Part shown: one piece after another, positions 44,433 through 52,955 of the stretch
How the letters are laid out: each line of letters starts with the position of its first letter
Numbering within the stretch: the first letter of the stretch is position 1
DNA from: Nioella aestuarii
Lineage (GTDB): Bacteria; Pseudomonadota; Alphaproteobacteria; Rhodobacterales; Rhodobacteraceae
DNA length: 64,000 nt
Assembly (NCBI RefSeq): GCF_050896395.1
Contig: NZ_JBPBBA010000003.1
Location: 141,920 to 205,919 of the forward strand
Reading direction: 5' to 3'
Notes under the pieces: generated by a model
The model's database searches: none
What the model was told of the DNA's origin: nothing
Seen by the model: the letters and a program-made list of their open reading frames with translations, nothing else
Translations under genes and position numbers: made by a program

Positions 44433-45617
44433 ATGAAGAAGCTTCTGCTGGCCTCTGCGGCCACCGCAGTTCTTGCTGGTGCGGCCGCTGCCGACGAAAT
44501 CAGCATCGGCGTGATCCTTGGCTTTACCGGCCCGATCGAATCGCTGACCCCCAACATGGCTGCCGGCGCGGAACTGGCCATGGCCGAAGTGAACGCCGCG
44601 GGCGGTATCATGGATGGCAGCACCTTCGTGTCGGTGCGCGCAGACTCCACCTGTATCGACTCTGCCGCCGCGCAGGCCGCTGCCGAACGTCTGATCACCG
44701 CTGATGGCGTTGCGGGCATCGTGGGTGCCGACTGTTCCGGTGTGACCACCTCGATCCTGTCCAACGTCGCCCTGCCCAATGGCATGGTGATGATTTCGCC
44801 CTCCGCCACTTCTCCGGCCCTGTCTCTGGTCGAAGACAACGGCCTGTTCTTCCGCACCGCCCCCTCTGACGCGCGTCAGGGTGTGGTGATGGCAAACGTG
44901 CTGATGGATCGCGGCATTTCCGAAGTTGCCGTGACCTACACCAACAACGACTACGGCCTGGGCCTGGCAGACAGCTTCGCCGCAGCCTTCGCAGAGGCCG
45001 GCGGCACCGTGACGCTGGTCGCGGCCCATGAAGATGGCCGTGCGGACTATGCCGCGGAAGTTGGCGCGCTGGCCTCTGCCGGTGGCGCGGCGCTCGTCGT
45101 GGCGGGCTACGTGGACCAGGGTGGCTCTGGCATCATCCAGGCGGCGCTCGACTCGGGTGCGTTCGACACATTCGTCTTCCCCGACGGTATGGTGAGCCAG
45201 GCACTGGTCGACAATTTCGGCTCTGACATCGACGGCTCGTTCGGCCAGCATCCGGGCACCGACTCGGATGGCGCGGCGATCTTCCAGGGCATGGCTGCTG
45301 AAGCGGGCTTCGACGGCACCTCGCCGTTTGCTGCCGAAAGCTATGACGCTGCTGCGCTGATGATGATGGCAATGGCAGCAGCCGGCTCCACCGCGCCCGG
45401 CGACTATGCTGGCCACATCATGGATATCGCCAACGCACCAGGTGAACTCATCCAGCCCGGCGAACTGGGCCGCGCGTTGGAAATCATCGCTGCCGGCGGC
45501 GAGGTGGACTATGAAGGTGCCACCGCCGTTGAATTGATCGGCCCCGGTGAATCGGCAGGCAACTACCGTGAAATCGAGATCCAGGGCGGTGAGATCGTCA
45601 CCGCGCAGTATCGCTGA
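44433..45617 (+). CDS. Branched-chain amino-acid-type ABC substrate-binding protein
   Basis: 394 residues. Signal peptide MKKLLLASAATAVLAGAAAA, then a Leu/Ile/Val-binding-protein-like periplasmic domain (GVILGFTGPIESLTPNMAAG, GIVGADCSGVTTSIL, SPSATSPAL, TYTNNDYGLGLADSF). Ribosome site AGGGAGACAATC precedes the ATG at 44433. It heads an operon with two ATPases, four small exported proteins and two permeases. A hairpin directly after it may reduce read-through, giving more binding protein than transporter. The ligand may be an amino acid, amide or related compound. Confidence 0.94.
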   Translation: MKKLLLASAATAVLAGAAAADEISIGVILGFTGPIESLTPNMAAGAELAMAEVNAAGGIMDGSTFVSVRADSTCIDSAAAQAAAERLITADGVAGIVGADCSGVTTSILSNVALPNGMVMISPSATSPALSLVEDNGLFFRTAPSDARQGVVMANVLMDRGISEVAVTYTNNDYGLGLADSFAAAFAEAGGTVTLVAAHEDGRADYAAEVGALASAGGAALVVAGYVDQGGSGIIQAALDSGAFDTFVFPDGMVSQALVDNFGSDIDGSFGQHPGTDSDGAAIFQGMAAEAGFDGTSPFAAESYDAAALMMMAMAAAGSTAPGDYAGHIMDIANAPGELIQPGELGRALEIIAAGGEVDYEGATAVELIGPGESAGNYREIEIQGGEIVTAQYR

Positions 45618-45640
45618 TCCGATCCTGATCGTATGATCAT

Positions 45641-45674
45641 GAACAGCCCGGTCATCCGCCGGGCTGTTCGTTTA
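45641..45674 (+). terminator. Attenuator hairpin between binding protein and ATPase
   Basis: Stem GAACAGCCCGG / CCGGGCTGTTC, eleven base pairs, seven-base loop, followed by GTTT. It lies within the operon, so partial termination is expected. Confidence 0.65.
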
Positions 45675-45711
45675 AGACCTAAGGGACTTTGGGGAAAGTG
45701 AGCCTTCACGC

Positions 45712-46494
45712 ATGATCACCGTTCATGACCTGCACAAGCATTTCGGCGGCTTCCATGCCGTGGATGGAGCAAGCCTTTCCATTGCGCCGGGGTCCATCAC
45801 CGGGCTGATTGGCCCCAATGGCGCAGGCAAGACCACGCTGTTCAACGTGATTGCCGGGGTTCTGGCGCCCACATCTGGCCGGGTGGAAATGGATGGTGAG
45901 GATATCACCGGTCTGCCGCCGCATGAGCTGTTCCACAAGGGGCTGCTGCGCACGTTCCAGATCGCACATGAATTCAGCTCCATGACTTGCCGCGAAAACC
46001 TGATGATGGTGCCGGGCGGGCAGTCGGGCGAAAGCCTGTGGAACACCTGGTTCGGGCGCAAGCGGATCGCGAACGAAGAACGCGCACTGCGGGCTAAAGC
46101 CGACGAAGTGCTTGAATTCCTGACGATTTCCCACATCGCTGACCTGAAGGCGGGCGAGGTATCTGGCGGGCAGAAGAAGCTGCTGGAACTGGGCCGCACG
46201 ATGATGGTCGATGCCAAGATCGTGTTCCTGGACGAGGTCGGCGCGGGCGTGAACCGGACGCTGCTTTACACCATCGCCGACGCGATCAAGCGCCTGAATA
46301 CAGAGCGTGGCTACACCTTCGTCGTCATCGAGCACGACATGGATTTCATCGACAAAATCTGTGACCCGGTCATCTGCATGGCCGAGGGCAAGGTGCTGGC
46401 GGAAGGCACACTGGATGAGATCAAGGCCAATGAGCAGGTGATCGAGGCATACTTGGGCACCGGGCTCAAGAACAAGGACAAGGTAGAGGCATGA
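45712..46494 (+). CDS. ABC transporter ATP-binding protein, LivG type
   Basis: 260-residue cytoplasmic ATPase. Walker A GPNGAGKTTLFN, signature VSGGQKKLLELGR, Walker B KIVFLDEVGAGV (Val replaces the usual Pro-Thr), H-loop VIEHDMDFI. The C-terminus has the LivG-type EAYLGTG. It overlaps the next ATPase gene (ATGA). Pairs with the LivF-like ATPase to power the permeases. Confidence 0.95.
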   Translation: MITVHDLHKHFGGFHAVDGASLSIAPGSITGLIGPNGAGKTTLFNVIAGVLAPTSGRVEMDGEDITGLPPHELFHKGLLRTFQIAHEFSSMTCRENLMMVPGGQSGESLWNTWFGRKRIANEERALRAKADEVLEFLTISHIADLKAGEVSGGQKKLLELGRTMMVDAKIVFLDEVGAGVNRTLLYTIADAIKRLNTERGYTFVVIEHDMDFIDKICDPVICMAEGKVLAEGTLDEIKANEQVIEAYLGTGLKNKDKVEA

Positions 46495-47321
46495 CCGGCA
46501 ACCCCTATCAGGACGATCGCGGCAACAAGGACCGCTCGATTGGCAACCCCGACGGGATCGGCACGCTGACGCCAGCCGAGGGGCTTGGCACCAAGACCGC
46601 ACCTGCGGCAGGGCAGCCGTTCCTCATCGGTGAAAACATGACCGGCGGCTATGGCAAGGGCGCGGATATTCTGCATGACTGCACCATTGCCGTCGAAAAG
46701 GGCGAGATCGCCGTCATCGTTGGCCCCAACGGGGCGGGCAAATCCACCGGCATGAAGGCCGTCTTCGGAATGCTGAACCTGCGACAGGGCCGCGTTGTGC
46801 TGGATGGCGAGGATATCACCGGCCTCACACCGCAGGCCCGCGTGGCCAAGGGAATGGGCTTTGTCCCTCAGACCTCGAACATCTTCACCTCGATGACGGT
46901 CGAGGAAAACCTGGAGATGGGCGCCTTCATCCGCACCGATGATTTCCGGGGCACGATGGAGCAGGTCTATGATCTCTTCCCGATCCTCAAGGAAAAGCGC
47001 CTGCAACCGGCGGGCGAGCTTTCGGGCGGCCAACGCCAGCAGGTCGCTGTGGGCCGGGCATTGATGACGCAACCCAAGCTCTTGATGCTGGATGAACCGA
47101 CGGCGGGCGTTTCGCCTATCGTCATGGACGAACTTTTCGACCGGATTATCGAGGTCGCGCGCACCGGGATTTCCATCTTGATGGTGGAACAAAACGCCCG
47201 ACAAGCGCTTGAAATTGCAGATAAAGGCTATGTGCTCGTTCAGGGCCGCAACGCATATACAGATACCGGCAAGGCGCTTTTGGCCGACCCGGAAGTCCGC
47301 AAGTCTTTCCTAGGAGGTTGA
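46491..47321 (+). CDS. ABC transporter ATP-binding protein, LivF type with N-terminal extension
   Basis: 276 residues. The first ~45 (MTGNPYQDDRGNKDRSIGN and onwards) form a polar extension outside the ABC fold; LivF is usually ~235. Walker A GPNGAGKSTGMK, signature LSGGQRQQVAVGR, Walker B LLMLDEPTAGVSP, switch MVEQNARQA. Its stop codon is followed immediately by the first of four small exported genes. Confidence 0.94.
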   Translation: MTGNPYQDDRGNKDRSIGNPDGIGTLTPAEGLGTKTAPAAGQPFLIGENMTGGYGKGADILHDCTIAVEKGEIAVIVGPNGAGKSTGMKAVFGMLNLRQGRVVLDGEDITGLTPQARVAKGMGFVPQTSNIFTSMTVEENLEMGAFIRTDDFRGTMEQVYDLFPILKEKRLQPAGELSGGQRQQVAVGRALMTQPKLLMLDEPTAGVSPIVMDELFDRIIEVARTGISILMVEQNARQALEIADKGYVLVQGRNAYTDTGKALLADPEVRKSFLGG

Positions 47322-47323
47322 TT

Positions 47324-47725
47324 ATGAAACACATTCTGACAACGGCCGTTCTGGCCACCCTGATGGCGGCCCCGGTGATGGCGCAGGACCGCACCTATGA
47401 ATGCACTATGACCGAAGCCTGCCGGCAGGATGGCGGCAATTGCGCACCTGACAACATCCCCTACAACTTCACCCTCAATGCGACGACAGGCGTCGGAGAG
47501 ATGGAGCAGCGTGAGGGCAACTTCTTCGACGGAACAGTGCACGAAAGCGATGGCGCCATGCATTTCTATTTCACCAATAGTGCAGGCGTCGAACTGGGCA
47601 CGATCACCGACACGGGCCGGATCATCTATACCGGCAACATGGCGCTTGGCGACAGTTTGATCCACTACCGGCTGAACGGCACCTGCACGGAAACCACTGG
47701 CAACGCGGGTGGCGGCAGCAAGTGA
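47324..47725 (+). CDS. Small exported cysteine protein, family member 1 of 4
   Basis: 133 residues. Signal peptide MKHILTTAVLATLMAAPVMA, then TYECTMTEACRQDGGNC (C-x5-C-x6-C) and a C-terminal GTC. TAGGAGGTTGATT places an excellent ribosome site before the ATG, overlapping the livF stop. It belongs to a group of four neighbouring genes of similar size with the same cysteine pattern. No known domain. Being exported and in this operon suggests a periplasmic partner of the transporter or its ligand. Confidence 0.85.
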   Translation: MKHILTTAVLATLMAAPVMAQDRTYECTMTEACRQDGGNCAPDNIPYNFTLNATTGVGEMEQREGNFFDGTVHESDGAMHFYFTNSAGVELGTITDTGRIIYTGNMALGDSLIHYRLNGTCTETTGNAGGGSK

Positions 47726-48105
47726 CGCAAACCGGGGGCATCATCGGGGGACTGGCGCTGGCAACGGCGCTAAGCAGCGCAGCAGCGGCGCAGACGGGCA
47801 GCTATTATTGCCTGTTCAGCACGCGCTGCGACACCGATGACTGCACGAGCGAGACCTTCACGGTCGAGATCGGATTGGCTGATCATGGCGACGGGCTTTG
47901 GCTGACGTATGAAGGGCGCAATCGTTCGGTCGAAGATGTAACCCCGTCCGATACGCCGATGCAGATGTTTGTCTCGCCCGGCTACGAGGACAACCTGATG
48001 CTAACGATATTCCCCACCGGCGAGGCGCTGCATGTCCTCCAAGACTATCAGCCCGGCCACGGCCCGCGTCAGCAGACCGCTTACGGACAATGTGAGGTTC
48101 AATAG
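47722..48105 (+). CDS. Small exported cysteine protein, family member 2 of 4
   Basis: 127 residues from GTG at 47722, which overlaps the previous stop as GTGA. Signal peptide TGGIIGGLALATALSSAAAA, head SYYCLFSTRCDTDDC (C-x5-C-x4-C), tail YGQCEVQ. Shares size, head and tail with members 3 and 4. Function unknown. Confidence 0.85.
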   Translation: MTQTGGIIGGLALATALSSAAAAQTGSYYCLFSTRCDTDDCTSETFTVEIGLADHGDGLWLTYEGRNRSVEDVTPSDTPMQMFVSPGYEDNLMLTIFPTGEALHVLQDYQPGHGPRQQTAYGQCEVQ

Positions 48106-48534
48106 ATGATGTTCCGCCTGGGCCTTGCCGCCCTGCCCTTTCTAATCCCCCTGCCAGCCGCCGCGCAGCACATCGCCATAGAGCGTGTGTGCAACATGGC
48201 GGTGATCTGCATCGAGTCGAACCCGTGCCAGGACTGGGGGCAAGAGATCCATGTGACCGAGCAGGAAGACGGCAGCTGGCGGGTGCTGTGGGAGGAAGAC
48301 CTGCCCTCGGATTACGAGCTGGCCGCCGACATTCTTGCGCCCGAAGGGGCGCTGGAACCCACCCGGCTGCGCAGCCTGATCTTCGCCAATCACGAAACCC
48401 AGGCCGTGCAGATGGTCAGCATCGCCGATAGCGGCCATGTGGTCGTCACCCTTCACCAACCACAGGCGCGGCCCCGGTCAGTCACCGGCTTCGGTCTGTG
48501 CGAGGACGTGGACAATTCGGAGACCGACGGGTGA
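48106..48534 (+). CDS. Small exported cysteine protein, family member 3 of 4
   Basis: 142 residues starting at ATG 48106 directly after the TAG of member 2; an ATG at 48109 is an alternative. Signal peptide MFRLGLAALPFLIPLPAAAQ, head ERVCNMAVICIESNPC (C-x5-C-x5-C), tail FGLCEDV. The mature domain contains a Trp pair (GSWRVLWEED). Confidence 0.85.
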   Translation: MMFRLGLAALPFLIPLPAAAQHIAIERVCNMAVICIESNPCQDWGQEIHVTEQEDGSWRVLWEEDLPSDYELAADILAPEGALEPTRLRSLIFANHETQAVQMVSIADSGHVVVTLHQPQARPRSVTGFGLCEDVDNSETDG

Positions 48535-48896
48535 GGCTTGCGCCGCTCATATCCCTGTGCCTTCTGGCCACTCCTGCCATGGCAGAAACCGGCTATAGCT
48601 GCGCCTTTACCGTGGCTTGCGAGGCCGCGGGCAGCTGCGCGCCTGCCGAGATCCAGACCGAGATCGGGACGGGTGAGGATGGCGTAATGGCCTTTCTGGA
48701 AGCGGATGCAGCCCCCCTGCCCGCCCTGACCTTGTCCGATGAAGACAGTATGCCTTTCACCATCGCCACCACCGCACCCGGCGCGGAAAGCGACCTGATC
48801 ACCATCCATGCCGATGGCACTGCCCTCCGCAGCCGCCACCCGGCGGACCCCGGCAGCCCCGCCACCACCTATTTCGGCATCTGCGAGGAGACTTGA
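48531..48896 (+). CDS. Small exported cysteine protein, family member 4 of 4
   Basis: 121 residues from GTG at 48531, overlapping the previous stop as GTGA. Signal peptide MRLAPLISLCLLATPAMA, head GYSCAFTVACEAAGSC (C-x5-C-x5-C), tail FGICEET. Its stop is one base before the permease TTG start, so the whole block reads as one coupled operon. Confidence 0.85.
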   Translation: MRLAPLISLCLLATPAMAETGYSCAFTVACEAAGSCAPAEIQTEIGTGEDGVMAFLEADAAPLPALTLSDEDSMPFTIATTAPGAESDLITIHADGTALRSRHPADPGSPATTYFGICEET

Positions 48897-48897
48897 G

Positions 48898-49908
48898 TTG
48901 GACTTCCTGAACGCCATTGTCGTCCTAGCCAATTTCGTCATCGTGCCAGCGACCGCCTATGGCGCGCAGCTGGCCCTTGGCGCGCTTGGCGTGACGCTTA
49001 TCTACGGGATCCTGAGATTCTCGAACTTCGCCCATGGCGATACGATGGCCTTCGGGGCCATGGTGACCATCCTCGTGACATGGGCCTTGCAGAGCGCGGG
49101 CATCACGCTCGGGCCGCTACCCACGGCGCTTCTGGCACTGCCGATTGGCATTGCGGCCACGGCGTTGTTGCTTATTGGGACCGACAAGGTTGTCTACAAG
49201 TTCTACCGCCAGCAGAAGGCCAAGCCGGTGATCTACGTGATTGCTTCGCTTGGCGTCATGTTCATCATGAACGGGCTGGTGCGCTTCATCATCGGAGTCG
49301 ATGACCAACGCTTTGCCGATGGCGAGCGGTTCATCATTTCGGCGCGCACCTTCCGCGAGATGACCGGGCTGGACGAGGGGCTTGCCATTCGGACCAGCCA
49401 GGGGATCACGGTGGTGGTGGCGCTTATCTGCGTGGTGACGCTGTTCTGGTTCCTCAATCGGACCCGGACCGGTAAATCCATGCGCGCCTTTTCCGACAAC
49501 GAGGATCTGGCGCTCTTGTCGGGGATCAACCCCGAGCGTGTGGTCCTTGTGACATGGATCATCGTGGCGGCGCTGGCGACCACGGCGGGGGTGCTTTACG
49601 GGCTCGACAAGAGCTTCAAGCCCTTCACCTATTTCCAGCTGCTCCTGCCCATCTTTGCCTCTGCCATCGTCGGCGGGCTTGGCAATCCGCTTGGTGCTAT
49701 CGCGGGCGGCTTCCTGATCGCTTTCTCGGAGATCACGGTGACCTATGCGTTCCGCCGTTTCGTGAACCACCTGGTGCCAGAAGGGTGGGAACCTGAGGGG
49801 CTGCTGCAACTGCTGTCCACTGACTACAAATTCGCCGTCAGCTTCGCGATCCTGCTGATCGTGCTTCTGTTCAAGCCCACGGGCCTCTTCAAGGGGAAAT
49901 CGGTATGA
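48898..49908 (+). CDS. Branched-chain amino-acid-type ABC permease, LivH type
   Basis: 336 residues with about eight membrane helices. The start is TTG at 48898: GAGGAG lies eight bases upstream, the preceding gene ends one base before it, and the next ATG in frame lies well inside the first LivH block. LivH-type features: GVTLIYGILRFSNFAHGDTM at the start of the permease fold, MRAFSDNEDLALLSGINPERVV (the cytoplasmic ATPase-contact loop) and IVGGLGNPLGAIAGGFLI. Overlaps the next permease by four bases. Confidence 0.92.
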   Translation: MDFLNAIVVLANFVIVPATAYGAQLALGALGVTLIYGILRFSNFAHGDTMAFGAMVTILVTWALQSAGITLGPLPTALLALPIGIAATALLLIGTDKVVYKFYRQQKAKPVIYVIASLGVMFIMNGLVRFIIGVDDQRFADGERFIISARTFREMTGLDEGLAIRTSQGITVVVALICVVTLFWFLNRTRTGKSMRAFSDNEDLALLSGINPERVVLVTWIIVAALATTAGVLYGLDKSFKPFTYFQLLLPIFASAIVGGLGNPLGAIAGGFLIAFSEITVTYAFRRFVNHLVPEGWEPEGLLQLLSTDYKFAVSFAILLIVLLFKPTGLFKGKSV

Positions 49909-51218
49909 CGCAGATCAACGGCAAAAATTTCCTGCTTTTCGGCCTGGTGGCCGCACTGTTCATAGGAACAGGGTTCATGCAATCGTGGAACACCACGCTG
50001 ACGATCCTGAACATGGGGCTGATTTCAGCCATCATGGCGCTTGGGGTGAACATGCAATGGGGCTACGCGGGTCTCTTCAACGTCGGTATTCTCGGCTTTA
50101 CCGCGCTTGGCGGGCTGGCGGCAGTGCTGGTGTCGATGCCGCCGGTGCCCGAGGCCTGGGCGGCGGGCGGGCCGCGCATTCTGCTGGCATTGGCCGCCGG
50201 AGCCGCGTCGATCTTTGCCGCGGTCATGATTTATAAGAAGATGCCGGCGGGGCTGTTGCGCGTGGTGGTGATGCTTGCGGTGCTCATCGCGGGCTTCATG
50301 CTGTACCGGGCGATCTTCGATCCCGCCCGCGACGCGATCGAGGCGGTCAATCCGGCGCTGACGGGCTATCTGGGCGGGCTTGGCCTGCCAATGCTGCTGG
50401 CCTGGCCTGTGGGCGGGCTGTTCGCGGCAGGCGCGGCCTGGATCGTCGGTAAGACCGCGCTTGGTCTGCGGTCGGACTACCTGGCGATTGCCACGCTTGG
50501 CATTGCCGAGATCATCCTGGCGGTTCTGAAGAATGAGGACTGGCTGGCGCGCGGCGTGAAGAATGTGACCGGCCTGCCACGGCCCTGGCCCGTGCCCTAC
50601 GAGGTGGAACTGCAGGAGGCCGCGTGGTTCCTGTCGCTGGCAGACCGGTTCGGCGCCGATCCGGTGACCGCATCCTCCATATTGGTCAAGCTGAGCTATG
50701 GGATGCTCTTTGCCATCGTGCTTTTGGTGCTGATCTGGATGTCGGAGATGGCGCTGAAATCGCCGTGGGGCCGGATGATGCGCGCGATCCGCGACAATGA
50801 AGTCTCGTCCGAGGCCATGGGCAAGGACGTCACCAAGCGGCATTTGCAGATCTTCATCATCGGCTCTGCCGTCTGCGGTATTGCGGGCGCGATGATGACC
50901 ACACTCGATGGTCAGCTGGTGCCCGGCACCTACAACCCTCTGCGCTTTACCTTCCTGATCTGGGTGATGGTGATCGTCGGCGGATCGGGGAACAACTGGG
51001 GCTCGGTCCTGGGCGGCTTCCTGATCTGGTGGCTGTGGATCATGGTGGAACCCATTGGCCTGTGGCTGATGCAGACGATTACGGCCGGGATGGCAGAGGA
51101 TAATGGCCTCCGTCAGCACCTGATCGACTCGGCGGCGCATATGCGGCTTCTGACCATGGGGCTGTTCCTGCTGCTGATGCTGCGCTTCAACCCGAGGGGA
51201 CTGATCCCCGAACGCTGA
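49905..51218 (+). CDS. Branched-chain amino-acid-type ABC permease, LivM type
   Basis: 437 residues with about ten membrane helices. LivM features: ALGVNMQWGYAGLFNVGILG, LRSDYLAIATLGIAEI, RMMRAIRDNEVSSEAMGKDV (ATPase-contact loop) and IVGGSGNNWGSVLGGFLIW. It is longer than typical LivM because of extra helices around residues 85-125. It ends the operon, and the twin-hairpin repeat copy B follows after five bases. Confidence 0.93.
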   Translation: MTQINGKNFLLFGLVAALFIGTGFMQSWNTTLTILNMGLISAIMALGVNMQWGYAGLFNVGILGFTALGGLAAVLVSMPPVPEAWAAGGPRILLALAAGAASIFAAVMIYKKMPAGLLRVVVMLAVLIAGFMLYRAIFDPARDAIEAVNPALTGYLGGLGLPMLLAWPVGGLFAAGAAWIVGKTALGLRSDYLAIATLGIAEIILAVLKNEDWLARGVKNVTGLPRPWPVPYEVELQEAAWFLSLADRFGADPVTASSILVKLSYGMLFAIVLLVLIWMSEMALKSPWGRMMRAIRDNEVSSEAMGKDVTKRHLQIFIIGSAVCGIAGAMMTTLDGQLVPGTYNPLRFTFLIWVMVIVGGSGNNWGSVLGGFLIWWLWIMVEPIGLWLMQTITAGMAEDNGLRQHLIDSAAHMRLLTMGLFLLLMLRFNPRGLIPER

Positions 51219-51222
51219 GGCT

Positions 51223-51286
51223 GGGCGCTGGAAGGGCCTTCGAAGGCCCTTTCAGAAGGCGCTTGCAAGCGCCTTCGTTGCGCCCG
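51223..51286. repeat. Twin-hairpin repeat, copy B
   Basis: AAGGGCCTTCGAAGGCCCTT (51232-51251) and AAGGCGCTTGCAAGCGCCTT (51256-51275), flanked by GGGCGC (51223-51228) and GCGCCC (51280-51285). It has the same order, hairpin length and 4-base gap before GCGCCCG as copy A. It lies between two convergent transcription units and may terminate both. Confidence 0.75.
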
Positions 51287-51290
51287 TTAA

Positions 51291-52073
51291 TCAAGGCAGT
51301 CGCAGCCAATCCGCCGGACCACCTGGCAGATGCGGGCGAAAATAGATGATGGCACGCCCCTCTGGCGGGGCGACTGCCCCCTCCTGCCAGGGGGCGACCC
51401 CGTGCAGGACCAGCCGATGCAACAGCGTGGCCTCACCGGGCCGGGCAGGGAGTTCGATACGCTCGCAGGTCTCGAACACCTCGCGCCGTGCGGCGTGGTA
51501 GGCGTCGGTCAGATCGACCTCTGACCACACGGCCTCTGGATACCCGGCAAGCACAGCCCCAAGCCGGGCGCGCATGATTTCGTGGCTGCCCGCCCAGACC
51601 ACCAACGCGGATGTCCCTGGCCCGCATTCTGTCACCGGCAGGCCCAGGATCCAGCCATGGGGTTCCTTGATCATGCGCCGCCGATCCGGCCCCACTGGCA
51701 ATAACCCGTCCAGATGCGCCGCATCGCGGGCCTTGCGATAGCGGTGACTGGCATCGCTTTCGCCAAGGTCCTGCTTTGGGTAGCCCGGATAGATGATCGA
51801 GACTTGCCCCTTATCCAGCGGCAACGGACCTGACACGGCCTCGGCCGCCCGCAGCGCCGCTCCGGCGAGGGAGGGGCCACCAGCCACACGGCCCGATCCG
51901 TCATTGTCGAGAACATTGACCCCGGCGAACCACGTGCCACCATGGCGAAGCCAGGTCGCGCGATGCCCTGGATCAGCGGCGGCAGCCAGCGCGGCGGGAC
52001 CTGTGGTCTTTAGCCAGCCTTCGATCTCCGGGTCGGGCCCAAAGACCTGATACCCGTCGGTCAGCCAGCTCAA
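51291..52073 (-). CDS. Putative 2-oxoglutarate/Fe(II) oxygenase (PhyH-like)
   Basis: 260 residues from a TTG at 52073, whose last two bases and the following A form the TGA stop of the TauE-like gene. A weak AAAGG lies upstream. HLD in DAAHLDGLLPVG and the distal His and Arg in LLHRLVLHG...GRAIIYFRP fit the H-x-D...H...R iron/2OG site of phytanoyl-CoA-hydroxylase-like enzymes. Substrate unknown. The start is uncertain; a longer open frame upstream would run inside the neighbour. Confidence 0.7.
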   Translation of the reverse strand: MSWLTDGYQVFGPDPEIEGWLKTTGPAALAAAADPGHRATWLRHGGTWFAGVNVLDNDGSGRVAGGPSLAGAALRAAEAVSGPLPLDKGQVSIIYPGYPKQDLGESDASHRYRKARDAAHLDGLLPVGPDRRRMIKEPHGWILGLPVTECGPGTSALVVWAGSHEIMRARLGAVLAGYPEAVWSEVDLTDAYHAARREVFETCERIELPARPGEATLLHRLVLHGVAPWQEGAVAPPEGRAIIYFRPHLPGGPADWLRLP

Positions 52074-52894
52074 TACCCGAACGCCTTTCGCAGCATATTC
52101 GCCGCCATGATCATGATGAACACCGCAAAGAAACGTTTCAACGGCTTGGGATCCATGGCATGGGCCAGTTTCACGCCCCAGGGCGTGGTGATCATGGTCA
52201 TGGCTACGATCACCACGAAGGCGATCAGGTTCACCTGACCGACCGTGTAGGGCGGGCGCCCCTCGGTTCCGCCCCCGACGAAGAGAAAGCCCAAAACCGA
52301 CGGCACCGCGATGATCACACCGAAACCTGCGGCTGTGGCTACTGCCCGGTGAATGGGCCGACCATAGAGCGTCATCAGCGGCACGCCAAAGCTGCCGCCA
52401 CCGATGCCCATCAGAACCGACAAGAACCCGAGCGCCGGTGACACGATCGCCCGAGAGACGCCGCCCGGCATCTCGTCGCCAAGCCGCCACTCGGGCTTGC
52501 CGAACGCCAGATAAAGCCCCACGCAGAGCCCCAGCACCCCGAAGATACCCATCAGCACCTCATTTCTGAGGCCAGAGGCAGCGGCCACGCCAAGAGCAGC
52601 CCCGATAGCGATGCCCGGACCCCAGCTTTTCAGGATCTCCCAATCCACGGCGCCTTTGCGGTTATGCGCCAGGACCGAGCGCACCGATGTCACAACGATG
52701 GTCGCCAAAGACGTCGCCAAACAGATCTGCATCAGCTCTGGCGTGTCATAGCCAAGGGATGAGAAGGCGAAAAAGAAGGCCGGAACAAGGATAATGCCAC
52801 CGCCCACGCCCAAAAGCCCTGCCACGATCCCGGCAAATCCCCCGATCACCAGGATCAGTCCAAGAAGCGGCAAATATTGTGTGAGGTCTGCCAT
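52070..52894 (-). CDS. TauE/SafE family sulfite/anion exporter
   Basis: 274 residues, about eight helices. Characteristic glycine-rich GFAGIVAGLLGVGGGIILVP near the N-terminus and repeated SVLMGIGGGSFGVPLMT in the middle are the TauE/SafE repeats. These transport sulfonate-derived anions or sulfite; substrate uncertain. Translationally linked to the 2OG-oxygenase candidate, which may supply or use its substrate. Confidence 0.93.
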   Translation of the reverse strand: MADLTQYLPLLGLILVIGGFAGIVAGLLGVGGGIILVPAFFFAFSSLGYDTPELMQICLATSLATIVVTSVRSVLAHNRKGAVDWEILKSWGPGIAIGAALGVAAASGLRNEVLMGIFGVLGLCVGLYLAFGKPEWRLGDEMPGGVSRAIVSPALGFLSVLMGIGGGSFGVPLMTLYGRPIHRAVATAAGFGVIIAVPSVLGFLFVGGGTEGRPPYTVGQVNLIAFVVIVAMTMITTPWGVKLAHAMDPKPLKRFFAVFIMIMAANMLRKAFGY

Positions 52895-52955
52895 GTCGTG
52901 TCCTTATGCGGTTCGGCGCGACTTAAGCAGAGCGCAGCGGGAATGGAAAGCGGGC

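Noticed and set aside
44301..45416. A 371-codon open frame opposite the substrate-binding protein
   Set aside because: Shadow of a secure gene; Gly/His/Arg-rich translation.
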